Shown: positions 23,264 to 35,183, counted from the first letter of the stretch. The stretch is DNA of 64,000 nt from Dipteronia dyeriana (GCA_032871835.1 CM065297.1:35039598-35103597); one strand, 5' to 3'. Translations and numbers: made by a program. The notes: generated by a model not told the origin, from the sequence alone.

Positions 23264-23556
23264 TCACCACTTGGCGTTTCTACAATTCAAAAGGATGCTT
23301 CACCTTAAAAGGTACAAAATGCAAGTTATTGCATTGGATTGGTAATGGACAAATGGTGACAGAAGCTAAAATTGATTGCACTGATCCCCAAGCATCAGTT
23401 CATCACAAGCTTCTTGGTTTGGATTATTGGAGAGTTTGTGTCAAGAAGATAATGGTGAGTGATATTCCGTTGATTCGTGATACAAGTGAACTACAAACAC
23501 TTGTAGATGCTAGAGGCACATTTATAGCATGGCTATCAAAATACATTACATATTAG
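23264..23556 (+). pseudogene. CACTA C-terminal exon, DUF8039-like domain
   Basis: After an acceptor ('ttattattttag', ending near 23263) the open frame continues to a stop at 23554. It reads 'LLHWIGNGQMVTEAKI', 'VHHKLLGLDYWRVCVKK' and 'LVDARGTFIAW', which resembles the domain at the end of plant En/Spm-associated proteins. This identification is from memory of the pattern (hydrophobic core, 'DP-A-VHH', closing 'G-F-AW'). It is the best preserved CACTA coding piece and has no stop. The DDE core that should lie before it is absent. Confidence 0.6.
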
Positions 23557-23819
23557 GATTTCAGCAAATGTTTTTATGTAAACATAATTTTAAGACGTCA
23601 AACACTTTAACCTACAATGTAACTTGTTGAATGTTTTCGTGATATTACTTTTATTACTACTATATATATGCAGTCTTTTATTGATATATCCATGTCAACA
23701 ATGACAACAATTTTAATGTTGTAATAGATTCCAAAAAATTCAAATTACAATTACATATATATTCCAAAATCAATAGTTAGTAAATCATATATTTTTTTTA
23801 AATTAAATAAATTATCACG

Positions 23820-24163
23820 TGCACAACCCGTAGTAAGTATGCACGTTGTAGTTGAGCCTATTTATCACGGACATACTCAGTAGTCAAAAAATGATTCACT
23901 ACGGTCGATTTCAGTTATAGTTCAGCCTATTTATCATGGACAGGGTTTGTAGTCGAAACGCGATTCACTACGGTCGAAGTCCGTAGTCAAAACGAGATTC
24001 ACTACGATCGATGTCCACTATAGTTGAGCTTATTTATCACGGACAGTCTCCATAGTTGAAATGTGCCATTATCTATCACAGCCTCACATATGACGGGGGT
24101 TGTAACAGGCGATGCCTGTAGTCGTTATGCGTCTACAATGAGCATCGCCCGTCGTAAATAGCG
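23820..24163 (+). repeat. CACTA right subterminal repeat region
   Basis: 'gattcactacggtcga' occurs three times with small changes (about 23890, 23964 and 23997). 'cctatttatcacggac' also occurs three times (about 23858, 23928 and 24030). These alternate up to the right terminus, like the subterminal binding arrays of CACTA elements. The preceding 260 bp (23557-23819) are AT-rich with nothing recognised. Confidence 0.75.
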
Positions 24164-24178
24164 ATTTTTCTTGTAATG
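24164..24178 (-). repeat. Right terminal inverted repeat of the CACTA
   Basis: On the minus strand this reads CATTACAAGAAAAAT, differing from the left end only at the third base. TAT follows at 24179-24181. Confidence 0.92.
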
Positions 24179-24181
24179 TAT

Positions 24182-25600
24182 CTCATTAGAAAAAGGATGC
24201 CAAGCCAAGATTGATTCGGTTGATCCTACTATTACAAGAGTTTGATTTGGAGATACGAGACAAAAGGGTGTGGAGAATGTGGTAGCCGACCACTTGAGTA
24301 GGTTAGTATAGGAAAATTCGAAGGAAGTGGATGAATTAACATTGAGAGAGAACTTCCCGGATGAGCAGTTATGGAGTATGTCGGATAAGGAGCCCTGGTA
24401 TGCAAATATCGTGAACTACTTGCTTAGTGGAGTGTTTCCAGCAGATTTGAACTTCCAAGGACGTATATGGCCCCGATGCGGTCATTAGGAGGTATATTCC
24501 TGAGGCCGAACAGGGTGATGTGCTTCCGTTTTGTCACAAGCTTCATTGTGGAGGTCATTTTAGGGCACAAAAGATAGCTTTCAAAGTGTTACAATCAGGT
24601 CTCTATTGGGAATCATTGATGAAGGATGCAGTCCGATATTGCTCGACATGTGATAGATGTCAACAGACAGGGAACATTGGAAAATGGAATGAGATGCCCT
24701 TTACTAGTGCCACGGTGGTCGAGTTATTTGATGTTTGGGGCATCGATTTCATGGGACCATTCCCATCCTCTTACGATTTTAGCTATATCCTCGTTGCGGT
24801 TGACTATGTGTCAAAATGGGTAGAAGCACGAGCTATAAGAACCAACGATGGAAAAACGGTCGTGAAATTTGTGAAAGAGACTCTTTTTGCCAGATTTGGG
24901 ACTCTTAGGGCTATAATTAGTGAGAGGGGAACACACTTTTGCAACAAGTCATTTGTTGCGCTTATGAATAAATATGGTGTGAGGCATAAGATAGCCACCC
25001 CATACCACCCACAAACATCTAGTCGAGTGGAGGTTAGCAATAGGAAAATCAATAGTATTCTTGAGAAAACGGTGAATTCAACTAGGAAGGATTGGGCCTT
25101 AAAGTTAGATGAAGCCTTGTGGCCGTATAGGACAATCTTTAAGACACCTATTGGGATGAGCCCGTATAGGTTGGTTTTTGGGAAGGCGTACCATCTTTCT
25201 GTAGAACTTGAGCATCGGGCTTTATGGGTGGTTAAGAAGTTGAATTTAGACTATGACAAGGCCGATGAGGAAAGGAAGTTAAAACTTAATAAGCTTATGA
25301 AAGCTCAAGGTTGTACAAGGAGAAGACCAAGTGGATTCACGACATAATGATTGTTCACAAGGATCTTCACCCAGGAATGTTAGTTCTCTTGTTCAATTTT
25401 AACCTTAAGTTATTCCCTGGAAAATTGAAGTCTAGATGGTTTGGACAGTTCCGGTTGACTCAAGTGTTTTCAAATGGGGCTGTAGAAGTGGAAAACGAGA
25501 AGAAAGGAGAAAGGTTTGTTGTCAACGGGTAAAGGGTGAAATCTTTTGTAAAGGAATTAGGGAACCTTGCTTGGTTGGAAGAGATAGAGCTCTAAGAGCT
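24182..25600 (+). pseudogene. gypsy-1 RNase H tail and integrase, broken
   Basis: The first 130 bases complete the RNase H domain cut at 10097 ('LLLQEFDLEIRDK', 'VVADHLSRL'). The linker to integrase follows, then an open frame at 24520-25347. It holds the HHCC zinc finger ('HKLHCGGH', 'CSTCDRC') and the core: first Asp in 'GIDFMGPF', the second Asp replaced by Glu in 'SERGTHF' (codon 24922), and the last Glu present in 'RVEVSNRKI'. The C-terminal domain, shifted by one frame at about 25310, ends with 'LFPGKLKSRWFG' and 'AVEVENEKKGERF'. The enzyme would insert the cDNA, and the loss of the second Asp should kill it. Confidence 0.93.
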
Positions 25601-26833
25601 GTATTACTCTCACCGCGTCTTACCTAGACGTTAAATCGTGCGCTTGGTAAGAGGCAACCCACCTAGGTATATTTCCTTTTAATAATATTTACTTTTGCAT
25701 AATAATTATGAATAGTAGTGATTCTACTTCACTTCCAAGTCTAAGTTGATCTACACCTTAATTGATTAAAAGATTAATTGTGTTGATAGTGCAAGGTGTG
25801 GAAAACCATAGGTTTGGGGGTGGTTTTTCATTTTATTTGCCAGTCTAGTGATTACCAAAATTTAATTGTTCAAGCAAATGCTCTTAATATGTTTATTGTT
25901 GAGTATGTGTGCAGATTAGGCACTTAGGTTCATTGAAAGGCCTTAAAGAGGATTTTTTCCGGGTATGTCGCGGTCATGATGTCGTCGTGGAAGACTGTGT
26001 CAAAACCATGCAACAACAAAGAGGAGTTGCTATCGCCTAAGGTGTCACTGATACTCCAAACTCAATAATTCAACGTGAAACAAGCGGTATGTCACAATCA
26101 TGATTTCCGTCATAGAAGACTGCGGCAAAGCCACGTGACAAAATCATGGGATTGTTGTCGCTAGATGTGTCGCTCAACATGTCGCGTGGTTGTAAAACAG
26201 TGACACCAGACTAGGACAAGGTGAAAAGGAGGTATGTGGCAGTTATGAATTCCGTCATTGATGACTGTGACATTACGACCGTGACATGCACTCCATATAA
26301 AAGCGTCAGTTCATGGTAGGGCATCCCCTCACCAAAATTTCAAACCTCAACCACGACCGATTCTCTCTCCACATGACGTCAAAGACTTCGAACCCACGCA
26401 ATCGATAATTCCTTCTTATTTCACTTGTTTTAGGCCCTTACTAGTCACAAATCCTAGTTACACGTCTAGGGTTGATTAGAGGGGTTTTGTGATATCTTTG
26501 TGGGTAAAGCAATTTTGTGCTTGTTTTGTGTGAATTGAACTGTAGGTTTCGGTTTGTAAAGTTATTCAAGCATATATAGTCTTGATTTTGTGTTTTTGAG
26601 TAATTGTGAGTGAAATTGGTTGAATTAGTAGAATTAGGGCATATTTGGGGGTGAATTTAAGGATTATTTTGTAATTAATCTTTGACAGTGATATTTTGCA
26701 AATATTGTTATTGTGTGGTAGTGTTTGGTGGTATTCGTGGTGTATCGGATTACCGGAGTTGTTGAATTGTGCTTTGGTGTTGCCAAATTATTTGATACAA
26801 ATTGAAGTGACACGGTTTTTTTAAGGTGGTGAA
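25601..26833 (+). promoter_or_regulatory. gypsy-1 pol-env spacer with LTR-like promoter module
   Basis: No ORF is credible. The stretch starts with the 'gcgcttggtaagaggcaaccc' block common after Athila pol. A polypurine-like 'aggtttgggggtgg' follows at 25810. Three copies of the 'tgtcgcggtc' dyad unit found in the LTR lie near 25966, 26089 and 26233, then a TATA-like box at 26295. The order (purine tract, dyad units, TATA) repeats that of the 3' PPT and LTR U3. I infer a promoter for the env-like ORF. Confidence 0.5.
26295..26303 (+). promoter_or_regulatory. TATA-like box before the env-like ORF
   Basis: ATATAAAAG lies about 530 bp before the env-like start codon and just after the last dyad unit, as the LTR TATA box does. 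Function is inferred. Confidence 0.4.
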
Positions 26834-28360
26834 ATGGCTAGAACCGAGCAGACAGTTAGGATAGATTCCAGTCATACTGAGACAAGGGATTCCACCCGTA
26901 TGGAAGCCGAGAAGGGGCAAACAAAAAGAAAAGAGGCAGGTTCTGCCTTATACCGAAAACCCAATTTTCCAGCTAGGATAGTAAAAATCAGTGGGAATAA
27001 GTTCATACCATAAAATGGGAATCAACCTGAGCGAGTTGCATGAGACTCCGATTCCTGGGACGGTTGGGGCTCAAGGTTAGGGCACCTTTGTTGAGAGACC
27101 TGTAAAATATTGCCCTAATATTGTTACAGAATTTTATGTGGGTGTAATTAAGAAGAACTACAGTTTAAGAAGTTTGGTATTGGTTTGTGGTATAGAAGTC
27201 TGCATAAATTCAGGGGACATTAATAGACGATACAGGACCAAACTTCCACACAAAGTTGCCATGTTCAAAGGAGTTCCTTGGTTTGACATTTTCTCCAGAA
27301 CAAACATTGACCTAGCCAACAGTTTGATAGCTCAGCCGATGGAGTTTTGGAATTATAAGTCCAACCCATCAAGCAGAAGAGGTTGCTTCTAGAGATGGCT
27401 TTTCTGGCACATCTTCATTTGCCATGCTTTGAGGCCTTGCAGACATCACACTATAGTATCATATGAGGTAGCCACCTTGCTATATTGCATTAAACATGGG
27501 CATCCTCTAGATGTGGGTGTGATTTTGAAAATGGAGATTCACAAGTAAGTAAGGGACACAACATGGAAAGAAGCAATGGTGTTCCCTTGCCTTATCACAT
27601 TTTTCTGCCAGGAGGCATGTGTGGACATGTCTTTCGATGAGTTTGTTAATACCGGGCCTAATTTTGGGATCCGTACATGGTATTCATTGTTTCCTAGAGG
27701 AGGTATGGTGAGACCCGAGAGAGGAGAGGGCAGCCGATCCAAGAAAAAAAGGGAGAATAGTTCAGAATCAATCGGATGATGAGGATATGGAGCCCGATCA
27801 AGATGAGTAGGCAGATGATGTTGTTGATGGGTGGCTGCCTAAGGATGATGCTTCCCTCCCCATATTAGAACATTTGTTAGCAGCTACCAAACTCTCCAGA
27901 GGACAGCAGGCAGATGCAGATGCAGATGCATGTGTAGGAAATTTAAATGCCATTGGAGATGCCCAGCACTCAATCTTTTAGCACATGTAGTGGATGGAAC
28001 AATGAATGATGGCCAAGATAGATATGGTGGATGCAGGATTTAGACAGGACATTGCAGATTTAAGGTAGGAGCTCCATCTACATCCATATGAGAGAGAAAT
28101 GAAGTCGATTCCACATCCATGGCACCCAAATCCAGCTCCTGGTTACCAGCCTCCACATCCATTTCCAGGTTATAGACCTCCATACCATGGAAACAGGATA
28201 CAAGTTCAGCTTCAGGATCTGGATTCCAACCCTAGTTGCTAGTTCATTCGATCGGCGGAACAATGGTTTCAGAGGAGGAGGCTATTGTCTAGGCTGTCAT
28301 GGAGATATCGAGAAAGAAAGCAGAAGATAGAACAACAGTAGCAGCCGATTGGAAGGGGAA
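26834..28360 (+). pseudogene. gypsy-1 env-like ORF (plant transposon protein domain), broken
   Basis: A start at 26834 opens a basic N-terminus that meets a stop about 60 codons on. Shifted frames then carry 'TEFYVGVIKKN', 'CINSGDINRRYR' and, after a stop near 27390, 'RPCRHHTIVSYEVATLLY' and 'VFPCLITFFCQEACV'. This matches the domain (Pfam Transposase_32, 'putative plant transposon protein') of the third ORF of Athila elements. The C-terminal part is rich in Asp, Met and Gln. The function of these proteins is unknown; an envelope role has been suggested for the position only. No membrane helix or signal peptide is convincing. Confidence 0.72.
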
Positions 28361-30390
28361 GGAATTGGTGCCCGGAACCTCATAGCTACCACCACCTCAT
28401 TATTTGCTTTGAGTTGTATTTGTTTAGCTAGACTTGTTTGTTTTTTTTATTTACTACTTTCAGTTATATTTCGTACTTGTTTTAATTCCTCTTGTTATTT
28501 GATTTCTATCATAGTGGTATTTTTGCATCTTTTCTTTTCTTTTCTTTTCTTTGTGTTTAGAATAAGGGGTGTGCACTGTATTGTGTGATGGTTGATGTTT
28601 ACTTGCCATGGAAAGCTTTTACATGCCAAGTTGGTCGAGCTTTTGGTTGTTTTCTTTTTCATTTGCATGTGCTTGTTGTGGTTTTGCACCTTTTTATCGG
28701 GCTCTCATTGGCAACATTGGGGACAATGTTGAGTTTAGGTTTGGGGGTGTCGATACTGGTTTATTGAGTGTTTATTGAGTTCTAAATTTTATTTTTTAGT
28801 CAAATTTTTTATTTCATTTTAAATCCAAAACTTTTTGGTTGAGTCTTACTTTTCAAAACTTGTCGCATGGCCAAAATCTTTCGAGCTTCAAGTAGCTTGG
28901 GTGTGATGCTTTGAGTGTGTGTTTGTGTGAGAGTTTATTTATGCATAATGTGCTCGGTTGAGCATCTTTTTGTCGCTCTAGGGTCTCACTTGCACTTCAT
29001 AGGCTTGTCCCATCCTTTTGTGTTCTAGTTTAGGGGACTCGTTGCTCAAGCACCTTGTTCTAATAGTAGAGACCACCTAGTGAATTCACAAACACAAGCC
29101 TTAAAAAGCGCATTTGAGTGTTATCATAGTTTAATCTTAAAAACTTATCTCGTCACGTGCATCAACTTCCATAGGACATCACATTTCATTATATTTGTGG
29201 ATTGCTTGATGGACACTTACGTTCTCTTGATAGATGAAATGGTGGAAACAATTTTAGGCAATGTGTGTGCTTAACTACTCAAATTAGCCTAAACACATTC
29301 CTTGTCTCTATTTGTGCGCTGTCAAGCCAATTTTGAGGCCAAACACTTACCTATCGTATGGAACCACATTACACAATATAGTTTAAACCTAAACACATGC
29401 CCACCCTCATTGCCAATCTATTTAGGATGTGTTGTGCCGAGGTTGAAATGTGGAAACGCTCTAAATATGAAAAGTTAGTGTACTTAGGATATATGTGTAA
29501 ATGTGCAAGGCAAGGTTCAAAAATGTGAAAGTGCAAAAATGTGCACTTATGAGTTTAAAGCGTAAAATAAAAAAAATAAAAATAAAAATAAAAATAAAAA
29601 AAGACATAAAAAAAGAATAAGAGTCTTGTATGCAATTGTAAAGTACTCACTAGTAGAGTACTCATGTGTAGCAAAAGTGTAATAAAAAGTCAAGCCTAAT
29701 CACTAGTGCCATGAGTGATGTGAATAGTGCTTAAGTATTGTGTGTGTTGTGTAATGTCTTAGCAAGATTGGTGACTTTTGAATTCCATTTCCTATTCTTT
29801 ATTCACCATATTACACTCAATGTCCTCATTAAAACCAAATGGAAGACCTAAATGATCTACTATGAAATCTAGATTGGGAATGTTTGTTAAAGCATGATCT
29901 TCCACGTCTATGGTATTTGATTCATTTCCTAGGCTAGTTTACCAAAATAATAACGTTTCATTTGTTATTGTATGCAAGTATTTAATTCCCATGCATAACT
30001 CTATCCTTGCATACTTTGCATGAGGGTGAACTTAGGGCTCCGAGAGGAAAGAAAATAGAATATCCACGTGAGGTTTAGAGTCTAAATGAATTACGCTCGA
30101 GGTGTGAGAGTGAGTAGTTCCCGATATGAGAGCACCTTAGATTAGGGATTCATGTTGTTCGAGTGTCCCGTGAGTGCCTTGGAGTTGCTTGAGAATGTTT
30201 TGCATGTGTCTGCTCTCCTTATTTACACCACTTTGCATCTCATCACCGGTTGAAAATACAGCCTTTAAGTTATTGTTGTTTGAATTTCTTTTGTTTTTAT
30301 TGAGTCTTCGTGTTGTTTTCTTGTTTGTTTTTGTTGGTGTTTTCTCTTGATTTTGCTCGAGGATGAGCAAAAGGCTAGGTTTGGGGGTGT
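28361..30390 (+). other. gypsy-1 3' untranslated region
   Basis: About 2 kb lies without a supportable gene, and its small ORFs differ from frame to frame. A polypurine-like 'aggtttgggggtgt' at 28737-28750 is identical to the one before the 3' LTR. A T-rich region precedes it and an A-rich run ('aaataaaaataaaa', about 29570-29610) follows. The part after 29300 has homology, inverted, to gypsy-2 at 56110-57000 and 3359-4198, so it is a conserved non-coding part of this lineage. Confidence 0.75.
30377..30390 (+). other. Polypurine tract of gypsy-1
   Basis: AGGTTTGGGGGTGT ends exactly at the 3' LTR start and would prime plus-strand synthesis. The same 14-mer is found at 28737 and a near copy at 25810. 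Confidence 0.8.
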
Positions 30391-31768
30391 TGATCGAGTC
30401 ATGATAACACTAGATTTCGAATCCCCCTTCCTATGCTTATTGCTCAATTCTCGGGTAAAATCAAGTGTTCCATGGCTCGATTAAGTGTATTTGCAGGATT
30501 TTGTATAAGGGGCATCATATGGGAGTTGAGTAAAGATTGGGACCCAAAAGTGTTGGAAATTGGCAACTTTGACAAAAAACCATGAGCTATCGCGGTCATG
30601 GTACATCTTCATTGGAGACCGCGACACAACAGGCAATAGTAACTTGTTTTTGGAGTAGCCTAAATTGTCGCATGGAGAACATGCACGAAATTGAAGGAAG
30701 CGACATGTTGCTGTCTAATTGTCATCATAGAAGATCGCGACACAACAAGCGACAACGATTTTTCTAGCCAGTGTTGCTCAAGGTGTTACCTGAAAAGAAG
30801 ATGCAGATCGAAGAAGCGAAATGTCACGTTCTAAGTATCGTCATGGACGACTGTGACATTTGAGGAGGTGACAGTCTGCCAGCACGCGTTTATAGGTTGA
30901 TTCTTGACCTATTTTTGGACCCATATAAATAACCATCTTAGTTTTTGGTGAAATCATCATCAACCATACAAACATTTTTAACATTTTCACCCTTCCATCA
31001 CCATCCTTAGACACTTTCATTCCTCCATCCATCTTGGAATCTTGGAAAGCAAGAAGAGGAGGCTTACAAGTCAAGGAACCTCAAATGACCAACTTGGGTT
31101 GACCTTAACACTTCTTTTTTTTATTTCTCTTCCTTGATGTGTAACTAATTTATATGTTAGGGGATTAATGTAAACCGGTTGCACAACTCTTTGTAATCCT
31201 GTAGTCTAATGGTTTAAATTAAATACCTTGGTAGCCTCTTTCATTGAAATACTTGCTCTAATTCCTTCACTTATATTCAAATGAGACCTTAATGAATGTT
31301 TGTCTTAGGATTAGTTTATTTATGATGTGAAGGGTTAGATGTGGGTGACCATCCCATTTAGTTCTTAACTACAAGCTTAATAATTGAGAAAATTTTCATA
31401 TGCATAACCATGCTACGTATGATTTGGCTTAGAGTTTTAACTAAAAACTAATGCTAACCGTTGCTTATTACATGACTGTATGTGAGTGATAGGAAAGATT
31501 ATGTGCTTCATGAAACAAACCCTATCAATTGGATTTAAGTACTTTAATGAGACTTGAGGATTACATTGAGTAGTTTAATTAGGTTGCCTTGATTCCTTAG
31601 CATCTCCCTCATATTCGTATTTTCGTGTGAGCTTTTGTGTCATTTAGCTTATTTGATTTTGCATAATTAGTGAATTCGAATAGTAATCCAGGACAAGCAT
31701 TATGCCATTTAGTTTTCATGCAATTAGATTAGGATTTAGTTAGACTAATTAGTGTTCATCTAGTAGAA
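30391..31768 (+). repeat. 3' LTR of gypsy-1 (3' end missing)
   Basis: This aligns with 4857-6296 from TGATCGAG up to 'ctagtagaa', where the match stops, about 65 bp short of the LTR end. The three dyad units (near 30590, 30700 and 30818) and the TATA box (30923) are retained. The loss of the end together with the end of the X LTR points to a deletion here. Confidence 0.88.
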
Positions 31769-32758
31769 CATTGAAAGTTAGTCAAAATGTGACTTTAGAG
31801 GATATTCTATATGCGACGGTAAAAGCATTGAATAATATTGCACAGCCAGAAGAAAAGGCGCGAAAGATGAGAGCTTGATGGCGGTAAAAAAAAAGTGCTC
31901 GTGCAACAGGGAAGGCAATGAAAGTAAGCGAAGAAAAAAAATTGACACTTAAATGATTGAGTGAAGTATCAAAAAGTTAGGACCTCCTCAGAATAAAGAG
32001 ACTTAAATGCACTCGAGCACCAAATCTTAAGTGCCAATATATTCAGCTCGATGTGGTGGTACAAATCACCATACCTATTCATCTCTGGGGAATAACTTAA
32101 CACGCCGTTGCTATTCCATTCTACTCGTTGGCTCTTTACCTCTTCAAAAAAAAGCCAAGATCATCCTAGTGCACGCCTAGTAAAAAAAAAGATCTCAAAA
32201 ATCAAGGCTCGTCGAGACAGCAGTTCATCGAACACGATTATAACCAGATACAAGTAAGACTTTACAATTATGTTTATACAAACAAAGGCCTTAAAGAAGA
32301 AAGGTGTACAATGTACAAAATCTATATAGCACAGAAGTGCACACTTGGGCATTGCTGAAGTATACAAGGCAAAAATTATAAGAAAAGATTAGTTAAAGGA
32401 GATATATAAGTCTCTCATGTCAACATTTCTTTCGGCACCTTATGCAAGAGAGTTTTAAAAAAAAAATCATAAGCCAATCACTTAAAAGGAAGACTGACCA
32501 TGGCAATTAGACATAGTCCGACCAGACCAAGTGCAAGTTCATCTCACAATAAAGTGTCCAAAGGCATCTCAGTGACCGGCATCTCAGTGACCAAGTTCAT
32601 CACATTGGCAGATATAGGTCCAAAAATGTATCTCAACAACATAACCTATTTTGAAGATTATCGGCTTGCAAGAGTGTAAAAAGAAAAATCAGAGAAGAAC
32701 TATTCAAATCCCCTTCGTCGAGTCATCCAAAACTCATCTCGCAGATTTGAGGGGGCAT
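31769..32758 (+). other. Element X internal region remnant
   Basis: This 990-bp purine-rich stretch has no long ORF and no domain I recognise. It ends with 'atttgagggggcat' (32745-32758), a clear polypurine tract right before the X 3' LTR. The A-rich runs near 31885-31950 and 32185 look like decayed non-coding sequence. A minus-strand ORF at 32161-32367 has no support. Confidence 0.55.
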
Positions 32759-32882
32759 TGTTATATGTATTTTTTTGTCAGCATGACACGTCATGGAAGG
32801 TAACGGGTAATGCGGAATATAGTAATTCCATATCATCCGAAGTTCACTAGTCAACTAGAAGGACATTGGCCAATGACATGTC
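32759..32882 (+). repeat. 3' LTR of element X, first part
   Basis: It begins TGTTATATG and matches 4199-4322. It is cut after 'tgacatgtc' by copia-2 and resumes at 55456. The bases atgtc at 32878-32882 are the left copy of the copia-2 target duplication. Confidence 0.8.
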
Positions 32883-35167
32883 CGTTGGGATTATGCTCGA
32901 TAACAAGAGTATAATAATGTATTTGACAATCTTTTCATATTAATAAAGTTATTTCTAGTTTAACAAATCATATAGCATTTATAGTTTAATTATTATAATT
33001 GTCAAAAGTAAATAATCATAAGGTCAAAAAACTACGAGAAAAGAAGAATTGTTCATACATCTAGATATGTATGAGGTAGACACAATTCTTTAGTTAGTCT
33101 TGAATAATATTCACAACTTAAGATAAAGGTTGGGCACCTTTATCTTGTCAAAGTTGTAGATTCTTTTGTTAGCATTTGAGTGGGATCAAATGTGCTATGA
33201 TGAGTCTAAAATCATTAAAGTGTGGTGTCTTTAGGCAAAACAATCTAGTGCACTGGGTGTAGTGAATTGGATCACAATGAAATACTTTATCTAGAACCGT
33301 CAATGGATTAAAGTTTTCACTTGAAGACAATCGAAGAGTCTATCTCAATCCTGAGATAAATGATGGACTTAAGGTTGCAAGTGTTATCATTTAAGCAATC
33401 AATGAGTACGATTATATAGCATAGTCTATCCTCGATAGTTTGATGGTATTCATTTGTTAGTCGATAGAGGACTTCATTTATAAATGTGGACATCATGGCT
33501 CCATTTATGAAATGAGACTAGAATATCATCATATGGATGTTTTAAGGTATTGGATATTAAATCTTAATGTCAAGTTTTCAATAGTGTCTATTGAAACATG
33601 GCTTCTGGACATGTCAAAATATCCAAGTTCAAAATGTGGTCATATGAGTAAATATGGTAAGTTGGAGAGTTATAGGTTGTCTATGAGCTCTTGGTGATTA
33701 CTGGTATTCTTCACGAGGATACACTTTCTGCATTAAGATTGTCTCGGGTAAGAATGAGGAATATTAACTTATTCTATTTTTATTTAAGAGTTTAATTTTA
33801 GTTCTTTAGTGGAATGAACTAAAATTAATAGATCAGACCTAAGTGAATCATTTGTTGATTGTGATTGGGTTGTGTCTATTGGAACTTAAATTTAGATAGC
33901 CCGCCAAGATCCTCAATCCACTTGAACTTGCATGGATCACTTGATATATTCTACCGGACCAATTTAGGGTTCCATCTAGAATTGTTTTAAGGCATGTGGA
34001 CTTGTTTCTTTTTGTAAGAATGAGTCTAGTTCACATGTGGACCTTTTATAAAAGTCCAATGGATTAAATAAAATAAGAAAAATAATATATATGCCTTTAT
34101 ATTGTCATGGGTGGCAAGGCTAATGTATAAAAGCCTAAATATATTATTTTTATTTATTATTTAATTAAATAGAAATTAATTAATTTGTTGATTAATTAAT
34201 TATTTAATTAAAAGTCAAAATATTTTTCTAGTAGGAGATGGTCTCCTAATATTATACTATTGATGGTAGTATAACTAATATTAAAGACTATATTTGATAA
34301 GTAGATAAATAAAAGGAATTATTTATCTAGTCAAATTAGGAAGTCTTTAATATGGTTGCAAATACACTAATGAGTTGGATTAGGAGTATTGGTGTAGGAA
34401 AGAATTCTTTTTGGAAAAGGATTCTTGGTCACCATGTAAATCCACCAAAGGATATGATTCTTACCCACCAGGTAAATCCTTCTTAAAAAAGGATTTGTGA
34501 TCCTATTAATATCTCTTGTTAAATTCGGTTTGCCCTAGTATTTTTCTAAGAAGGAATTTTGACCAGCCCTAGTTTTATATAAGAGAAAATTCGGATAACC
34601 TATAGAATTCTACTTAGAGAGAATTCGGCCACCATAAGAATTTTGAGGGAAAATTTTATTTTTACTCTAGACAAAATTCGATCAACTCTAAGAAATAGTG
34701 TGAGATTCGGCAAAGAAGAAAAGGAAGAAAGAACGTTTTATTTTTTATAGTACACTACTAGCCTTTACATTAAAAGGTTTTGTGTACAATATCGAATCAA
34801 GGTTCACGTGAGTTTCAATCAAATTAATTGACAATTTACAAGTGACCTTACGTTCTTTGTTTTCTTCTTGGAGGATAATTGTGACTAACAAAGAAAAAGA
34901 TTTTGTTTGTTTCCATCCTTATGTATATAATTTAAAGAAAGGGAGGGAGCCCACACTCCTAGGTGATTCACATTAGTGATTGGATTGGAAGATCTTACGG
35001 ATTCAGTTCGGCGCTAGTTCAACCGTCACGAGAAAAATGTACGATACTTTTTTATATAAATCAATTAATCTAGGGTTAAGGTTCTTGTTATTAAAATGGG
35101 AAATTTTTTATATATACCAAACTTAATTTTTAAATTTTCATGCTTCCGTTGCACGATTTTCCCTACA
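32883..35167 (+). repeat. 5' LTR of copia-2
   Basis: The 2,285-bp LTR begins CGTTGGGATTATGCTCG, a TG-to-CG change (the copia-3 LTR keeps TG), and ends TTTCCCTACA. It is homologous to 57332-59702 in inverse and to 54588-55455 at its end. ORFs within it are short and unsupported. Confidence 0.9.
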
Positions 35168-35183
35168 ATTGGTATCATAGCCT
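35168..35183 (+). other. Primer binding site of copia-2
   Basis: ATTGGTATCATAGCCT follows the LTR and is complementary to tRNA-iMet with a one-base change in GAG. Confidence 0.85.

Larger units (their letters stand above)
10098..24178 (+). mobile_element. CACTA (En/Spm-type) transposon with nested insertions
   Basis: The left end reads CACTACAAGAAAAAT. The right end on the opposite strand reads CATTACAAGAAAAAT, one base off. The flanks are TAT at 10095-10097 and TAT at 24179-24181, the 3-bp duplication typical of CACTA elements. Subterminal regions carry short repeats around 'cactacgg'. Without copia-1 and the MITE the element is about 4.0 kb. It keeps a transposase-associated exon (22418) and a DUF8039-like exon (23264), but no DDE transposase core, so it is non-autonomous. 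It sits in the RNase H domain of gypsy-1. Confidence 0.93.
4857..31768 (+). mobile_element. gypsy-1, Athila-like Ty3/Gypsy retrotransposon interrupted by a CACTA
   Basis: The order is 5' LTR, PBS, gag, protease, RT, RNase H, integrase, a long spacer, an env-like ORF, 3' UTR, polypurine tract and 3' LTR, the Athila-type arrangement with an extra ORF after integrase. The CACTA at 10098-24178 splits the RNase H domain, and removing it with one copy of TAT restores the reading of the domain. Over the first 120 or so bases the two LTRs differ at about 13 positions by eye, so the insertion is old. The 3' LTR lacks its final part. Confidence 0.9.

Noticed and set aside
24804..25052. 82-codon minus-strand ORF
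   Set aside because: It is antisense to the gypsy-1 integrase and resembles no protein.
28349..28767. Two Phe/Leu-rich ORFs that look membrane-like
   Set aside because: They come from a T-rich untranslated stretch after the env-like ORF. Neither has family resemblance nor a consistent frame.
30137..30447. Two Asn/Lys-rich minus-strand ORFs
   Set aside because: They lie in the conserved non-coding 3' region of gypsy-1 opposite a T-rich strand.
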